A model generated the notes under the pieces. That model was not told the origin of the DNA. It saw nothing but the letters and a program-made list of their open reading frames with translations, and did no database searches. Shown piece by piece: positions 55,119-64,000 of a stretch of 64,000 nt of DNA (position 1 is the stretch's first letter; every line of letters begins with the position of its first letter). Where the stretch lies: NCBI RefSeq assembly GCF_900460245.1, contig NZ_UHIP01000001.1, forward strand, positions 1 through 64,000, read 5' to 3'. The DNA comes from Vibrio fluvialis. Its GTDB lineage: Bacteria > Pseudomonadota > Gammaproteobacteria > Enterobacterales > Vibrionaceae. The position numbers and the translations under genes are program-made.

Positions 55119-56510
55119 TTACGAATCCAGTGCCTCTTCGCGCGCTTCTTCGCGAGGAGCATGTGTTTCTGGCAGCAGCAGGTTAAGCAGAATAGCGGTA
55201 ATTCCGCCGGCTGCGACACCAGATGAGAAGATGCTCTTAATGAAGTCCGGCATAAATTGCAGGATTTCCGGTTTCTGGGCGATACCCAGGCCCATCGAGA
55301 ACGACAGCGCCATGATCAGAATCGCGCGGCGATCGAGGTCGACGCGGGAAATGATGCGTACACCCGCCGCAGCGATGGTACCGAACATCACGATGGTCGC
55401 GCCGCCCAAAACAGGTTCAGGAATCAGCTGGACAAAGCTCGCCACACCCGGGAACAGGCCAAGCAGAACCAGCATGCCGGAAATGAAGTAGCCCACGTAG
55501 CGGCTTGCAACACCAGTCAGCATGATCACACCGTTGTTCTGGCTGAAGGTAGAGTTCGGAAAGCTGTTGAACACCGCTGCCAGCGCCGAGTTGATGCCAT
55601 CTGCCAGTACGCCGCCTTTGATACGTTTCATGTATACCGGGCCTTTGACCGGCTCGCCAGACACTTCTGAGGTTGCCGTGATGTCGCCGATTGCTTCCAG
55701 CGCAGTGATGAGGAAAATCAGTACCAGAGGAATAAACAGCGACCAGTCAAAACTCAGGCCGTATTGCATCGGAATGGGCAGTGCAATCACGGCGGTATCG
55801 CCCAGCTGGCTGGTGTCGATCATACCCATCAAGTACGCCATCACATAACCCACCAGCATCGCAATGACGATAGAAGCGACGCGCACATAGGGATTGTGTG
55901 AGCGGTTAAGAATCACGATGATTGCCAGCACTGTACCTGCCAGCGCCAGTTTATCCAGGCTTCCGAAGGTACCATCACCCAGCGCCGCGTAGCCGCCGCC
56001 CATGGATACCAGACCCACTTGTACCAGCGTCAGGCCAATCAGCGTCACGACAATCCCGGAGACCAGAGGGGTGATGATGCGCTGGGCAAACTCCAGCACG
56101 CGCGACAGCAGAATTTCAGCAAAAGAGGCCAGCAGAATAGTACCGAAAATAGCCGCCATCATGGTTGAGATGTCAGCGCCACCCGCTTTGAGCGCCAGTC
56201 CTGCACCGATAATCGGACCAAGGAAGTTAAAACTGGTCCCCTGAATCGACAGCAGACCGGAACCAATCGGGCCGATGGTACGAATCTGGATAAACGATGA
56301 CAAACCAGAAGCAAACAGCGACATGCTGATGATGGTGTTGGTCTGATCGGCTGGTACGCCCAGCGACTGACAAATGATCAAAGACGGGGTGATTACGGCA
56401 ACAAACATCGCCAGCAGGTGCTGCAGAGCGGCAAAGAACGTTTGTGGCAGCGGCGGACGGTCATTGAGCTGGTAAACCAGATCGGATTTACGCGTGTTTT
56501 GGGTTGTCAT
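55119..56510 (-). CDS. xanP: Xanthine/uracil permease family, XanP-like
   Basis: This 463-residue nucleobase:cation symporter-2 protein has about 14 transmembrane segments. The family motifs [30 protein letters not shown] and [20 protein letters not shown] are present. [16 protein letters not shown] carries the substrate-site glutamate. Overall sequence is closest in memory to E. coli XanP, also 463 residues, a xanthine:H+ symporter; a uracil or other purine specificity cannot be excluded. Two PurR-type boxes flank its promoter. In E. coli xanP also lies near the recG end of the spoT cluster. Confidence 0.88.
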   Translation of the reverse strand: MTTQNTRKSDLVYQLNDRPPLPQTFFAALQHLLAMFVAVITPSLIICQSLGVPADQTNTIISMSLFASGLSSFIQIRTIGPIGSGLLSIQGTSFNFLGPIIGAGLALKAGGADISTMMAAIFGTILLASFAEILLSRVLEFAQRIITPLVSGIVVTLIGLTLVQVGLVSMGGGYAALGDGTFGSLDKLALAGTVLAIIVILNRSHNPYVRVASIVIAMLVGYVMAYLMGMIDTSQLGDTAVIALPIPMQYGLSFDWSLFIPLVLIFLITALEAIGDITATSEVSGEPVKGPVYMKRIKGGVLADGINSALAAVFNSFPNSTFSQNNGVIMLTGVASRYVGYFISGMLVLLGLFPGVASFVQLIPEPVLGGATIVMFGTIAAAGVRIISRVDLDRRAILIMALSFSMGLGIAQKPEILQFMPDFIKSIFSSGVAAGGITAILLNLLLPETHAPREEAREEALDS

Positions 56511-56633
56511 GGCAGTTTCCTAATGTGTTATGTCACTTCGCCTGCGCTGAGTGGGCAGTGGAAGCGGAACGCGGACGTTATCTGTGATTGCTGTTAATCA
56601 GGTCCGGTTCAGGATGTGGGGATGCACCCCAAG

Positions 56634-56647
56634 GTAAACGTTTGCGT
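56634..56647 (-). promoter_or_regulatory. PurR-type operator 1 of xanP
   Basis: On the minus strand ACGCAAACGTTTAC matches 13 of the first 14 positions of the PurR palindrome ACGCAAACGTTTGCGT. It lies about 20 bases downstream of the -10 element, a roadblock position. Confidence 0.65.
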
Positions 56648-56666
56648 TTACTCGATTTTGGCGGCG

Positions 56667-56695
56667 ATTATAGAGGTTTTACTCAGAAAGGCAAA
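56667..56695 (-). promoter_or_regulatory. Promoter of xanP
   Basis: On the minus strand a perfect TATAAT (56667-56672) has TTGCCT 16-17 bases upstream as -35. The -35 overlaps PurR-type box 2. Confidence 0.65.
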
Positions 56696-56702
56696 CGTTT
56701 GC
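56691..56702 (-). promoter_or_regulatory. PurR-type operator 2 of xanP
   Basis: GCAAACGTTTGC is the perfect 12-base core of the PurR operator and overlaps the -35 region. With box 1 it brackets the promoter. Confidence 0.7.
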
Positions 56703-56777
56703 TATGGCGTGGAGATAAGTGATTGATCGCGGTCAATCGGCGCGAGTTCGCGCCTGTTCTATTGTCGACAGTGAGAG

Positions 56778-58856
56778 TTAGGCTTTGGCGTAAACGTCGC
56801 GTTCACCCAGCCAGCGGTCGATAATGGCCAGCGCACTGTCCGGGTAATGGTCGTGAATGTGGCGCGCGATGCGTTGTACTTCAGGGATCAGGCGTTGATC
56901 GCGCACCAGATCGGCGATTTTGAAATCGGCTAGGCCAGTCTGTTTGGTACCGAGCAGTTCACCCGGGCCGCGGATTTCCAGATCGCGCTGCGCAATCACA
57001 AAGCCGTCGTTGCTCTCGCGCAGCACGCCGAGACGCTTCTGCGCTGTTTTTGACAGCGGTGCATGATAGAGCAGCACGCAGTGACTCGCCACGGAGCCAC
57101 GGCCAACCCGGCCGCGTAGCTGGTGCAACTGGGCCAGACCAAGACGCTCCGGGTTTTCGATGATCATCAGGCTGGAGTTGGGGACATCCACCCCGACTTC
57201 AATCACGGTAGTGGCGACCAATAAATGCAGCTGATTGTCTTTAAACGCCTGCATCACGGCCTGCTTTTCCGCCGGCTTCATACGTCCGTGCACCAGACCA
57301 ATTTTGACCTCCGGCAGTTTGCGCTGCAGCTCTTCGGCGGTCTCGGCCGCCGCTTGTGCTTCGAGCACTTCCGACTCATCAATCAGTGTACAGACCCAAT
57401 AGGCTTGTTTGCCTTCGGTCAGACATGCATGGCGTACGCGCTCAATGATGTCGTCACGCTTGGTATCCGGAATTGCCACGGTTTGAATCGGAGTACGCCC
57501 TGGCGGCAATTCATCAATCACGGAGGTCTCTAAATCAGCGTAGGCGGTCATCGCCAGCGTGCGCGGAATCGGCGTTGCGGTCATGATCAACTGATGCGGG
57601 TAGGCACCCTGTTTGGCGCCTTTTTCACGCAGTTCCAGACGCTGGTGGACACCAAAGCGGTGCTGCTCATCAATGATCACCAGCGCCAAATGGTCAAACA
57701 CCACGTGCTCTTGAAACAGGGCGTGAGTGCCGACCACCATTTTGACTTCGCCGCTGGCAATGCGCGCCAGTTCGGCTTCTTTGGCTTTACCTTTCAGTTT
57801 GCCTGCCAGCCAGCCGACCTGAATACCCATGCTTTCAAACCAGTTGGCAAAGTTGATCGCATGTTGCTCAGCCAGGAGTTCGGTCGGCGCCATCAGTGCG
57901 ACCTGATAACCGTGTTCGATCGCCCGCACCGCAGCCAGTGCGGCCACCAGCGTTTTGCCTGAACCCACATCGCCCTGTACCAAGCGCATCATCGGATGCG
58001 GTTTGGCGAGATCGGCTTCGATTTCACGCGCCACACGTGCTTGCGCATTGGTCGGAGAAAAAGGTAACTGTGCCAGCAACTGCTGTTTTAGCTGCTGAGT
58101 TTCTGGCAGCGGCAGCGCGATGTCCTGCTGACCTTTGCTGCGTACGGCGAGCATCGACAGATTCTGCGCCAGCAGCTCCTCCATGATCAGGCGAATCTGC
58201 GCCGGATGACGGCCTTCGTCAAACAGGCTCAGATCGATGTCCGCTGACGGGCGATGAATGGTGTGCAGCGCTTGGGCGAGAGTGATTTGGTGGTCATACA
58301 GGCCTGAGGGCAATAGCTCCTGCACGGCGGCTTTGTCGAGCAAGGCCAGTGCTTGATCGGTCAGGTTACGCAGCGTGATCTGGCGCAGGCCATCGGTGGT
58401 CGGATAGACCGGAGTCAGGTTGGGTTCGACATCGGGGCTTTGCGCCGGGGCGAAAAATTTGTAATCCGGGTGGATGATTTCCAGCCCACCATTACCGCGC
58501 TTAATTTCACCGTAAGCGTGCACTAACTTACCGTCGGCGAAGTTGTTCTTCATACCGGCGGTAAAGTTGAAAAAACGCAGCGTCAGTGTCCCGTTGTCGT
58601 CACTGATTTTAACCGTCAGCATTTTGCGGCGGCCAAAGGTGGTGTCGACCGCCATCACTTTGCCCTGCACCGCAGCCCACAGGCCCGGGTGCAGTTTGAT
58701 AATCGGGTAGATACGGGTGCGATCTTCATAGCGCAGCGGCAGATGAAACAGCAAGTCCTGAACGCTGTTCAAACCAATTTTTTCCAGCTTCTCGGCCACC
58801 TTGGCACCGACGCCGGAGAGTGAACTTAACGGAATTGCTGAAAGAAGCTGCGACAT
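56778..58856 (-). CDS. recG: ATP-dependent DNA helicase RecG
   Basis: This 692-residue fork-reversal helicase has an N-terminal wedge/OB domain (residues 1-170). The helicase core follows: Walker A GDVGSGKTLVAAL near 295, motif II IIDEQHRFGV, motif III MTATPIPRTLA, and motif VI QLRGRVGRG. The C-terminal TRG region is present. The ATG at 58856 (MSQLLSAIPLSSL) is preferred to a GTG four codons upstream. It follows trmH by about 88 bases, as in E. coli. Confidence 0.97.
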   Translation of the reverse strand: MSQLLSAIPLSSLSGVGAKVAEKLEKIGLNSVQDLLFHLPLRYEDRTRIYPIIKLHPGLWAAVQGKVMAVDTTFGRRKMLTVKISDDNGTLTLRFFNFTAGMKNNFADGKLVHAYGEIKRGNGGLEIIHPDYKFFAPAQSPDVEPNLTPVYPTTDGLRQITLRNLTDQALALLDKAAVQELLPSGLYDHQITLAQALHTIHRPSADIDLSLFDEGRHPAQIRLIMEELLAQNLSMLAVRSKGQQDIALPLPETQQLKQQLLAQLPFSPTNAQARVAREIEADLAKPHPMMRLVQGDVGSGKTLVAALAAVRAIEHGYQVALMAPTELLAEQHAINFANWFESMGIQVGWLAGKLKGKAKEAELARIASGEVKMVVGTHALFQEHVVFDHLALVIIDEQHRFGVHQRLELREKGAKQGAYPHQLIMTATPIPRTLAMTAYADLETSVIDELPPGRTPIQTVAIPDTKRDDIIERVRHACLTEGKQAYWVCTLIDESEVLEAQAAAETAEELQRKLPEVKIGLVHGRMKPAEKQAVMQAFKDNQLHLLVATTVIEVGVDVPNSSLMIIENPERLGLAQLHQLRGRVGRGSVASHCVLLYHAPLSKTAQKRLGVLRESNDGFVIAQRDLEIRGPGELLGTKQTGLADFKIADLVRDQRLIPEVQRIARHIHDHYPDSALAIIDRWLGERDVYAKA

Positions 58857-58944
58857 AGATTCAACCACGTAACCAATTGACTGGGTAACTATTCAAACAC
58901 TGAGCTGTCTATTTGTACAGGGGTAATTCGGCCCGGTAGGCCAA

Positions 58945-59631
58945 TTACGCGCTCTGCATCGCTTTCCACCACGCCTCGTCGGCCACGATCTGGCCTTCGT
59001 CATCCAGCTGTGGGTAGTCAAGCTTCTTGCGCTTGGCGACTTTCGCCAGCACCGGATGGCCGCGTTCAAACAGAATACGGTTGATGGTTTCTGCGGGCAG
59101 CGGACTTTCGTCGCGCTCATACATGCCCGCTTGCTGACGTTGGCGCTGCGCTTCATACAGAATCAGCGCGCCAGCCACCGAGACATTGAGTGATTGCACC
59201 ATGCCGACCATCGGGATCACGATGTCTTTATCTGCCAGGGCCAGCGCTTGTTTGGAAATGCCCACTTTTTCACTGCCGAGAATGATGGCTGTTGGTTTGG
59301 TGTAGTCGATGTCACGAAAATCAACCGCATCGTCCGACAGATTGGTCACCAGGACCTGCATGCCCTGATCTTTGAGGTGTTGAATCGCTTCCAGTGTGCT
59401 GTCGTGCGTTTGCAGTTCAACCCAGTTACGGGCACCAGCGGAAGTGTGGGTCAGGGTGCGCATCTGTTCATTCGGCCAGATGGCGTGAATTTTGTGCAGA
59501 CCGACCGCATCGGCAGTACGAATGACCGCGGAGACGTTATTGGGTTTGTGCACCTCTTCCAGACAGACGGTTAAGTCGGTTTGGCGGGCTTTTAAGACTT
59601 CCTGAATTCGGGAATAACGGTCTAAGTTCAT
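58945..59631 (-). CDS. trmH: tRNA (guanosine-18-2'-O)-methyltransferase TrmH
   Basis: This 228-residue SPOUT methyltransferase modifies G18 in the tRNA D-loop using S-adenosylmethionine. The motifs NVSAVIRTADAVG, ILGSEKVGIS and IPMVGMVQSLNVSVAGALIL, which form the trefoil knot, are intact. The ATG at 59631 is the family start; the frame upstream translates part of a palindrome and is not protein. A spoT terminator precedes it, so it may have its own promoter. Confidence 0.96.
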   Translation of the reverse strand: MNLDRYSRIQEVLKARQTDLTVCLEEVHKPNNVSAVIRTADAVGLHKIHAIWPNEQMRTLTHTSAGARNWVELQTHDSTLEAIQHLKDQGMQVLVTNLSDDAVDFRDIDYTKPTAIILGSEKVGISKQALALADKDIVIPMVGMVQSLNVSVAGALILYEAQRQRQQAGMYERDESPLPAETINRILFERGHPVLAKVAKRKKLDYPQLDDEGQIVADEAWWKAMQSA

Positions 59632-59663
59632 GGTTAGGACTCTGAAGTTTTTACCTTTATACC

Positions 59664-59713
59664 CAAACGACTTCAAAGGGGGTCACTAAGGTGACGACGG
59701 GTGAAGTCGTTTG
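59664..59713. repeat. Nested palindrome between trmH and spoT
   Basis: CAAACGACTTCA (59664-59675) and TGAAGTCGTTTG (59702-59713) form a perfect 12-bp outer stem. Inside, GTCAC/GTGAC around TAAG forms a second stem. The sequence resembles short palindromic units I recall as scattered through Vibrio intergenic DNA, but copy number cannot be judged here. It lies between the trmH start and the spoT terminator. Confidence 0.65.
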
Positions 59714-59727
59714 AACATAATCGAAAA

Positions 59728-59760
59728 TAAAAAAGCCCTTGATAGGTGGCTATCAAGGGC
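59728..59760 (-). terminator. Terminator of spoT
   Basis: On the minus strand GCCCTTGATAG pairs with CTATCAAGGGC around CCAC or similar, followed by six T residues. It lies 15 bases after the spoT stop. Confidence 0.9.
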
Positions 59761-59775
59761 AGTTCAAGCGTACGT

Positions 59776-61896
59776 TTAGTACTTTCTGCGCCTCACTTTC
59801 AGCGCGTTTGGCATGGTGCGAATCTTACGCATGATGTCTGCTAAGTGGACGCGATCTTTCGTGGTCAGGAGTACGGTCACCGTATACAGACGGCCATCAC
59901 GTTCTTCGGTCGACAGGCCGTGGATGTTGGAGCCGGTTTTGGAGATGACATTGGTCAGCTCAGCCAGCGCACCCTGACGGTTTTGCATATCGACCCGCAG
60001 CTCGGTAATGAATTCCTGATCGTAATCACGGGTCCATTCTACCGCCATGTACTTATCCGGTTCGCGCTGATAGCCGCGTACGTTCGGACAAGTTTCACGG
60101 TGCACCACCAGACCTCGGCCCGGAGAGACGTGCGCGATGATCGAGTCGTCCGGAATCGGGTGACAACAGTTCGCGAACGTCAGCAGAATGCCTTCCGCAC
60201 CGCGGATTGGCAGTTTCTTCTTCGGTTTGCCATCTTTGCTTTCGGTTTCCGTCAGTTCATCGGCATCGCCCAACAGACGGCGGGCAATCACGATACTCAT
60301 CAGCTCGCCCAGACCAATTGCGGCCAACAGATCGCTTTCGCTGGCGATCTTAAGGTCGCTCAGAACATGTTTGATGTTGTCGGCACTGATGTCGCTCAGC
60401 GACAAATCACCCAAAGCGTGGTTGAGCAGACGACGTCCCAGCGTAATCGACTCTTCACGGCGCATGGTTTTTAGTACCTGACGAATCTTGGTACGTGCGC
60501 GTGAGGTTACCACGTAGTTGAGCCATGCTGCATTCGGGCGGGCACCCGGTGCGCTGATGATTTCCACGGTCTGGCCGTTTTTCAGTGGTTTGCTCAGTGG
60601 GTATGGTGTGCGATCGACACGAGCGCCGACACAGGTGTTACCTACGTCGGTATGCACTGCGTAAGCGAAGTCAACCGCGGTGGCACCGACAGGCAGTTCC
60701 ACAATGCGGCCTTTTGGCGTAAAGACGTAAATCTCGTCCGGGAATAGGTCGGATTTGACGTTTTCGATAAATTCGAATGAGTTACCAGCGCTTTGTTGCA
60801 GCTCAAGCAGGCTTTGCATCCAGCGCTGCGCTTTAATTTGCGCGGTGGTGCCAGCACGATCGCCGTTGGCTTTGTAAGACCAGTGTGCCGCGACCCCTTT
60901 GTCCGCCATCTGATCCATATCTTCGGTACGGATCTGCACTTCCACCGGCACGCCGTGCGGGCCGACCATGGAGGTGTGCAGCGATTGGTAGCCGTTGGCT
61001 TTCGGGACCGCGATGTAATCTTTCATACGCCCCGGACGTGGTTTGTACAGGCTGTGTACCTGGCCAAGCACGCGATAACAGGTATCGGCGCTGTCGACCA
61101 CCACGCGGAACGCGTAAATATCCATAATGGTGTGAAACCGCTGCTCTTTGGTTTTCATCTTGTTGTAGATGGAGAACAGGTTTTTCTCGCGGCCCACCAC
61201 GCGAGCGGGCAAGCCCACGTCTTGCAGGCGACCTTCGATTTCACTGTGAATGCGCTGAATCATCTCTTTACGATTACCGCGCGCGGCTTTCACCACTTCT
61301 TTGAGAACGCGATAACGGTTGGGATACAGAGCTTCAAAGCCCAGCTCTTCGAGCTCGGTTTTGATGTTATGAATACCGAGGCGGTGTGCCAGCGGAGCGT
61401 AGATTTCCAGTGTTTCACGGGCGATGCGACGTTTTTTGTCCGGGCGAAGTGCGCCCAGCGTACGCATATTGTGGGTCCGGTCTGACAGTTTGATCAGGAT
61501 AACGCGAATGTCCTGCACCATGGCCAGGACCATTTTTCGAAAGTTCTCAGCCTGTGCTTCTTTGCGATCGCGGAATTTGAGTTTGTCGAGCTTAGATACG
61601 CCGTCCACCAGTTCTGCCACGGCATGGCCAAACTGAGCTTCGAGGTCTTCTTTGGTGACGTCACAATCTTCGATAACATCATGCAGGAGCGCGGCTTGCA
61701 GCGTTTCTAAATCCAGACGCATTTCTGCCAGAATTCGAGCTACAGCAACAGGGTGGATAATGTAAGGTTCGCCGCTTGAGCGGGTTTGCCCTTCATGGGC
61801 ATCTCTTGCCACTACATAAGATTGGCGCAGAGCCTCAATTTGAGGCTCTGTGAGATATTCCTGGGCAACATCTTTGAGGCTATCGAATAGATACAA
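59776..61896 (-). CDS. spoT: Bifunctional (p)ppGpp synthase/hydrolase SpoT
   Basis: This 706-residue cytosolic enzyme degrades and makes the stringent-response alarmone. The HD hydrolase (HDVIED near residue 72, RTHNMRTLG), synthetase domain (DIYAFRVVV, VQIRTEDMDQMAD), TGS domain (VFTPKGRIVELPVGATAVDFAY) and C-terminal ACT domain are present. The start is TTG at 61896, giving MYLFDSLKD; E. coli spoT also starts with TTG. Follows rpoZ by 38 bases. Its product acts on rrn P1 promoters such as that at 1791-1818. Confidence 0.97.
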   Translation of the reverse strand: MYLFDSLKDVAQEYLTEPQIEALRQSYVVARDAHEGQTRSSGEPYIIHPVAVARILAEMRLDLETLQAALLHDVIEDCDVTKEDLEAQFGHAVAELVDGVSKLDKLKFRDRKEAQAENFRKMVLAMVQDIRVILIKLSDRTHNMRTLGALRPDKKRRIARETLEIYAPLAHRLGIHNIKTELEELGFEALYPNRYRVLKEVVKAARGNRKEMIQRIHSEIEGRLQDVGLPARVVGREKNLFSIYNKMKTKEQRFHTIMDIYAFRVVVDSADTCYRVLGQVHSLYKPRPGRMKDYIAVPKANGYQSLHTSMVGPHGVPVEVQIRTEDMDQMADKGVAAHWSYKANGDRAGTTAQIKAQRWMQSLLELQQSAGNSFEFIENVKSDLFPDEIYVFTPKGRIVELPVGATAVDFAYAVHTDVGNTCVGARVDRTPYPLSKPLKNGQTVEIISAPGARPNAAWLNYVVTSRARTKIRQVLKTMRREESITLGRRLLNHALGDLSLSDISADNIKHVLSDLKIASESDLLAAIGLGELMSIVIARRLLGDADELTETESKDGKPKKKLPIRGAEGILLTFANCCHPIPDDSIIAHVSPGRGLVVHRETCPNVRGYQREPDKYMAVEWTRDYDQEFITELRVDMQNRQGALAELTNVISKTGSNIHGLSTEERDGRLYTVTVLLTTKDRVHLADIMRKIRTMPNALKVRRRKY

Positions 61897-61934
61897 ATTT
61901 CAGGCCCGAGTGTTGATTAATTCCTGATGCAGAA

Positions 61935-62207
61935 TTAACGGTTGTGCACGATGCTGCTTACCGCTGCCAATTCTGCTGCTTCTTGCTCTTGCTGCTCTTG
62001 GCGTTCACGTGCGTCTAGCACATCTTTCGTGATAAGACCTTCTTCGATTTCGCGTAGAGCGATAACCGTTGGCTTATCGTTCTCTTCCGGCACCAGTGAG
62101 TCTTTACCGCCAGTTTGCATTTGACGAGCGCGGCGAGCCGCAATCAGAACTAGGTCGAAACGGTTGCCAACTTTTTCAACAGCGTCTTGAACAGTTACGC
62201 GTGCCAT
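61935..62207 (-). CDS. rpoZ: RNA polymerase omega subunit
   Basis: This 90-residue subunit binds beta-prime and forms part of ppGpp site 1. The conserved start [25 protein letters not shown] and TVIALREI match the family; a glutamine/glutamate-rich tail follows. GGAG precedes the ATG. Second gene of gmk-rpoZ-spoT. Confidence 0.97.
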   Translation of the reverse strand: MARVTVQDAVEKVGNRFDLVLIAARRARQMQTGGKDSLVPEENDKPTVIALREIEEGLITKDVLDARERQEQQEQEAAELAAVSSIVHNR

Positions 62208-62309
62208 GAGAACTCCAAATAGTTAACTAAAATGTTGAATGACGAGAAAGTATACAGCCTAACGCGTTGAGATACTAGCGAGAGGCTGGCCAATTTCATG
62301 GTGGCGGGC

Positions 62310-62990
<681 letters not shown>

Positions 62991-63161
62991 CTAAAAGATA
63001 GCACTGACCCGCATTTGTTCATTCGGAGGATGAATTTTAGGCCAGAAAAATGGAGGCGAAGATTAGCACGATCCTTTGGATCTTCTCAAGCAAAAGGTCA
63101 CAGGCTGAGATCGGCTTCGCTGAGTCAGTGAAAGGGGACTCGTGCAATTATTTGATGGTAA

Positions 63162-63171
63162 AAACGTTTGC
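63162..63171 (+). promoter_or_regulatory. PurR-like core upstream of yhhQ
   Basis: AAACGTTTGC matches ten central bases of the PurR palindrome; the outer bases do not match. It lies just upstream of the yhhQ -35 and could act on either divergent gene. Confidence 0.35.
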
Positions 63172-63185
63172 TATTTTTTGCTCAC

Positions 63186-63213
63186 TTGCAGGGCCAATTG
63201 ATTAAGGTATAAT
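63186..63213 (+). promoter_or_regulatory. Promoter of yhhQ
   Basis: TTGCAG (63186-63191) and a perfect TATAAT (63208-63213) are 16 bases apart. Transcription from about 63220 would include the leader hairpins and the riboswitch. Confidence 0.65.
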
Positions 63214-63221
63214 CGCCGCCC

Positions 63222-63286
63222 CTGACGCTGGCTGCGAGCCAGAAGAGTGTCAGCGACTAACATTGATGAGTGAAGCTACGGCTTCA
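63222..63286 (+). other. Structured leader of yhhQ (two hairpins)
   Basis: ctggct/agccag around gcg forms a hairpin within outer arms ctgac/gtcag (63222-63253). Then tgaagc/gcttca closes a tacg tetraloop of the stable UNCG type (63271-63286). Neither is followed by a T run. They immediately precede the riboswitch candidate and may insulate it. Confidence 0.5.
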
Positions 63287-63287
63287 A

Positions 63288-63323
63288 TTTGGGTTCCCTC
63301 GCCCCCAAAACAAACTAAAAAGG
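63288..63323 (+). promoter_or_regulatory. preQ1-I riboswitch candidate controlling yhhQ translation
   Basis: Stem P1 is TTTGGG (63288-63293) with CCCAAA (63304-63309). The loop TTCCCTCGCC follows, then the A-rich tail AACAAACTAAAAAGG. Loop bases CCT (63297-63299) can pair with AGG (63321-63323) to form the H-type pseudoknot, and that AGG is the yhhQ Shine-Dalgarno. This is the class I preQ1 architecture with translational control. The downstream gene is a queuosine-precursor transporter, which fits the ligand. Confidence 0.75.
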
Positions 63324-63329
63324 TACAAT

Positions 63330-63995
63330 ATGAGTAACTTTACCCCTGCGCAGCAGCGCAAAGCTTTATCCTATCTTGTTCTGTTCCACCTGGTGATCAT
63401 TGCCTCGAGCAACTACCTGGTGCAGATTCCGTTTACCATCTTTGGTTTTCATACCACCTGGGGCGCCTTCACTTTCCCGTTTATTTTTCTGGCGACCGAT
63501 CTGACTGTACGTATCTTTGGTGCGCCGATGGCACGCAAAATCATCTTTCTGGTGATGCTGCCAGCGCTGTTGGTGTCGTACCTGTTGTCTGTGGTGTTCT
63601 TTGAAGGCCAGTTTCAGGGTTTGGCGCCGCTGAGTGAGTTCAACCTGTTTGTGGCGCGTATTGCCGCCGCCAGTTTTATGGCTTACTTACTGGGTCAGAT
63701 TCTGGATGTGCATGTGTTTAACCGCCTGCGTCAATTGAAGCAGTGGTGGGTGGCACCGACCGCATCCACCTTATTTGGTAATGCGTTGGATACCATCGCT
63801 TTCTTCGCCATCGCGTTCTACCAGAGCCCGGATCCGTTTATGGCGCAGCACTGGACGGAAATCGCGTTGGTGGATTACAGCTTCAAGCTGATCATCAGCC
63901 TTGGCCTGTTCGTGCCGATGTATGGTGTTCTGCTCAATTATCTGATTCGCAAACTGACGGCGGTGAACCCGAATTTCACTGTCGCGAAAGCGTAA
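63330..63995 (+). CDS. yhhQ: Queuosine precursor transporter YhhQ
   Basis: This 221-residue inner-membrane protein has about six transmembrane segments and belongs to the YhhQ/ECF-like VUT_1 family, which imports 7-deazaguanine precursors preQ0/preQ1 for queuosine synthesis. Family-typical segments are TFPFIFLATDLTVRIFGAPMA and the C-terminal SFKLIISLGLFVPMYGVL. The ATG at 63330 has AAAAAGG 6 bases upstream and gives the exact E. coli length of 221. An in-frame GTG at 63270 would translate the riboswitch and is rejected. The stop lies 5 bases before the window end. Confidence 0.93.
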   Translation: MSNFTPAQQRKALSYLVLFHLVIIASSNYLVQIPFTIFGFHTTWGAFTFPFIFLATDLTVRIFGAPMARKIIFLVMLPALLVSYLLSVVFFEGQFQGLAPLSEFNLFVARIAAASFMAYLLGQILDVHVFNRLRQLKQWWVAPTASTLFGNALDTIAFFAIAFYQSPDPFMAQHWTEIALVDYSFKLIISLGLFVPMYGVLLNYLIRKLTAVNPNFTVAKA

Positions 63996-64000
63996 ACCAA

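Noticed and set aside
59632..59676. Upstream extension of trmH (MKSFGYKGK...)
   Set aside because: It translates part of the palindromic repeat; the ATG at 59631 matches the family N-terminus.
60793..61485. 230-codon plus-strand frame opposite spoT
   Set aside because: Antisense shadow of spoT, without a start signal or recognisable domain.
63270..63329. 20-codon upstream extension of yhhQ starting with GTG
   Set aside because: It would translate the riboswitch, lacks a ribosome binding site and makes the protein longer than the 221-residue family length.

Overview
The window reads as ordinary chromosome of a gammaproteobacterium of the genus Vibrio. The complete 16S rRNA, the tandem rRNA operons and the gene order (add, GGDEF/EAL, ntrC, ntrB, glnA, typA, pckA, hslOR, a complete eps/gsp type II secretion operon, cysQ, nudE, nfuA, comF, bioH, tex, greB, ompR-envZ, recG, spoT, gmk) all point there. 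From memory the 16S variable regions look most like the V. fluvialis / V. furnissii group; this was not checked by alignment.

Layout. Positions 1-7366 hold the 3' part of one rRNA operon (23S-5S) and, about 300 bases on, a complete second operon (16S, tRNA-Ile, tRNA-Ala, 23S, 5S, tRNA-Asp, terminator). Next come adenosine deaminase, a membrane GGDEF/EAL protein and the nitrogen control set ntrC, ntrB and glnA, with a sigma-54 promoter and NtrC-type sites. From 16.7 to 27.4 kb are typA, a small P-loop ATPase, a DUF2959 lipoprotein, yihY, dtd, an acetyltransferase-hotdog fusion, an AsmA-like protein, pckA, and hslO/hslR. Positions 27646-38884 are the twelve-gene gspC-N operon, whose genes mostly overlap or lie within a few bases of each other. 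From 38.9 to 46.4 kb are cysQ-nudE, nfuA, comF, bioH, tex and two uncharacterised genes.

Positions 47179-52666 form a gluconate/Entner-Doudoroff cassette (gntR, edd, gntK, a GntP-family permease, eda). It sits between greB and ompR, genes that are neighbours in E. coli, and carries two overlapping GntR-type operators. The rest is ompR-envZ, a XanP-type purine permease with two PurR-type boxes, recG, trmH, spoT, rpoZ and gmk. The window ends with yhhQ, the queuosine-precursor transporter gene, behind a leader that folds as a preQ1-I riboswitch and hides the ribosome binding site.

No CRISPR array, prophage, insertion sequence or defence island is visible. The window is mainly core genome. The most interesting signals are regulatory: the preQ1-I candidate, the paired PurR and GntR operators, a nested palindrome downstream of spoT, and indels at highly conserved positions in the first 23S copy. 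Start codons were chosen by Shine-Dalgarno placement and by remembered family N-termini; where this moved a start, the entry says so.
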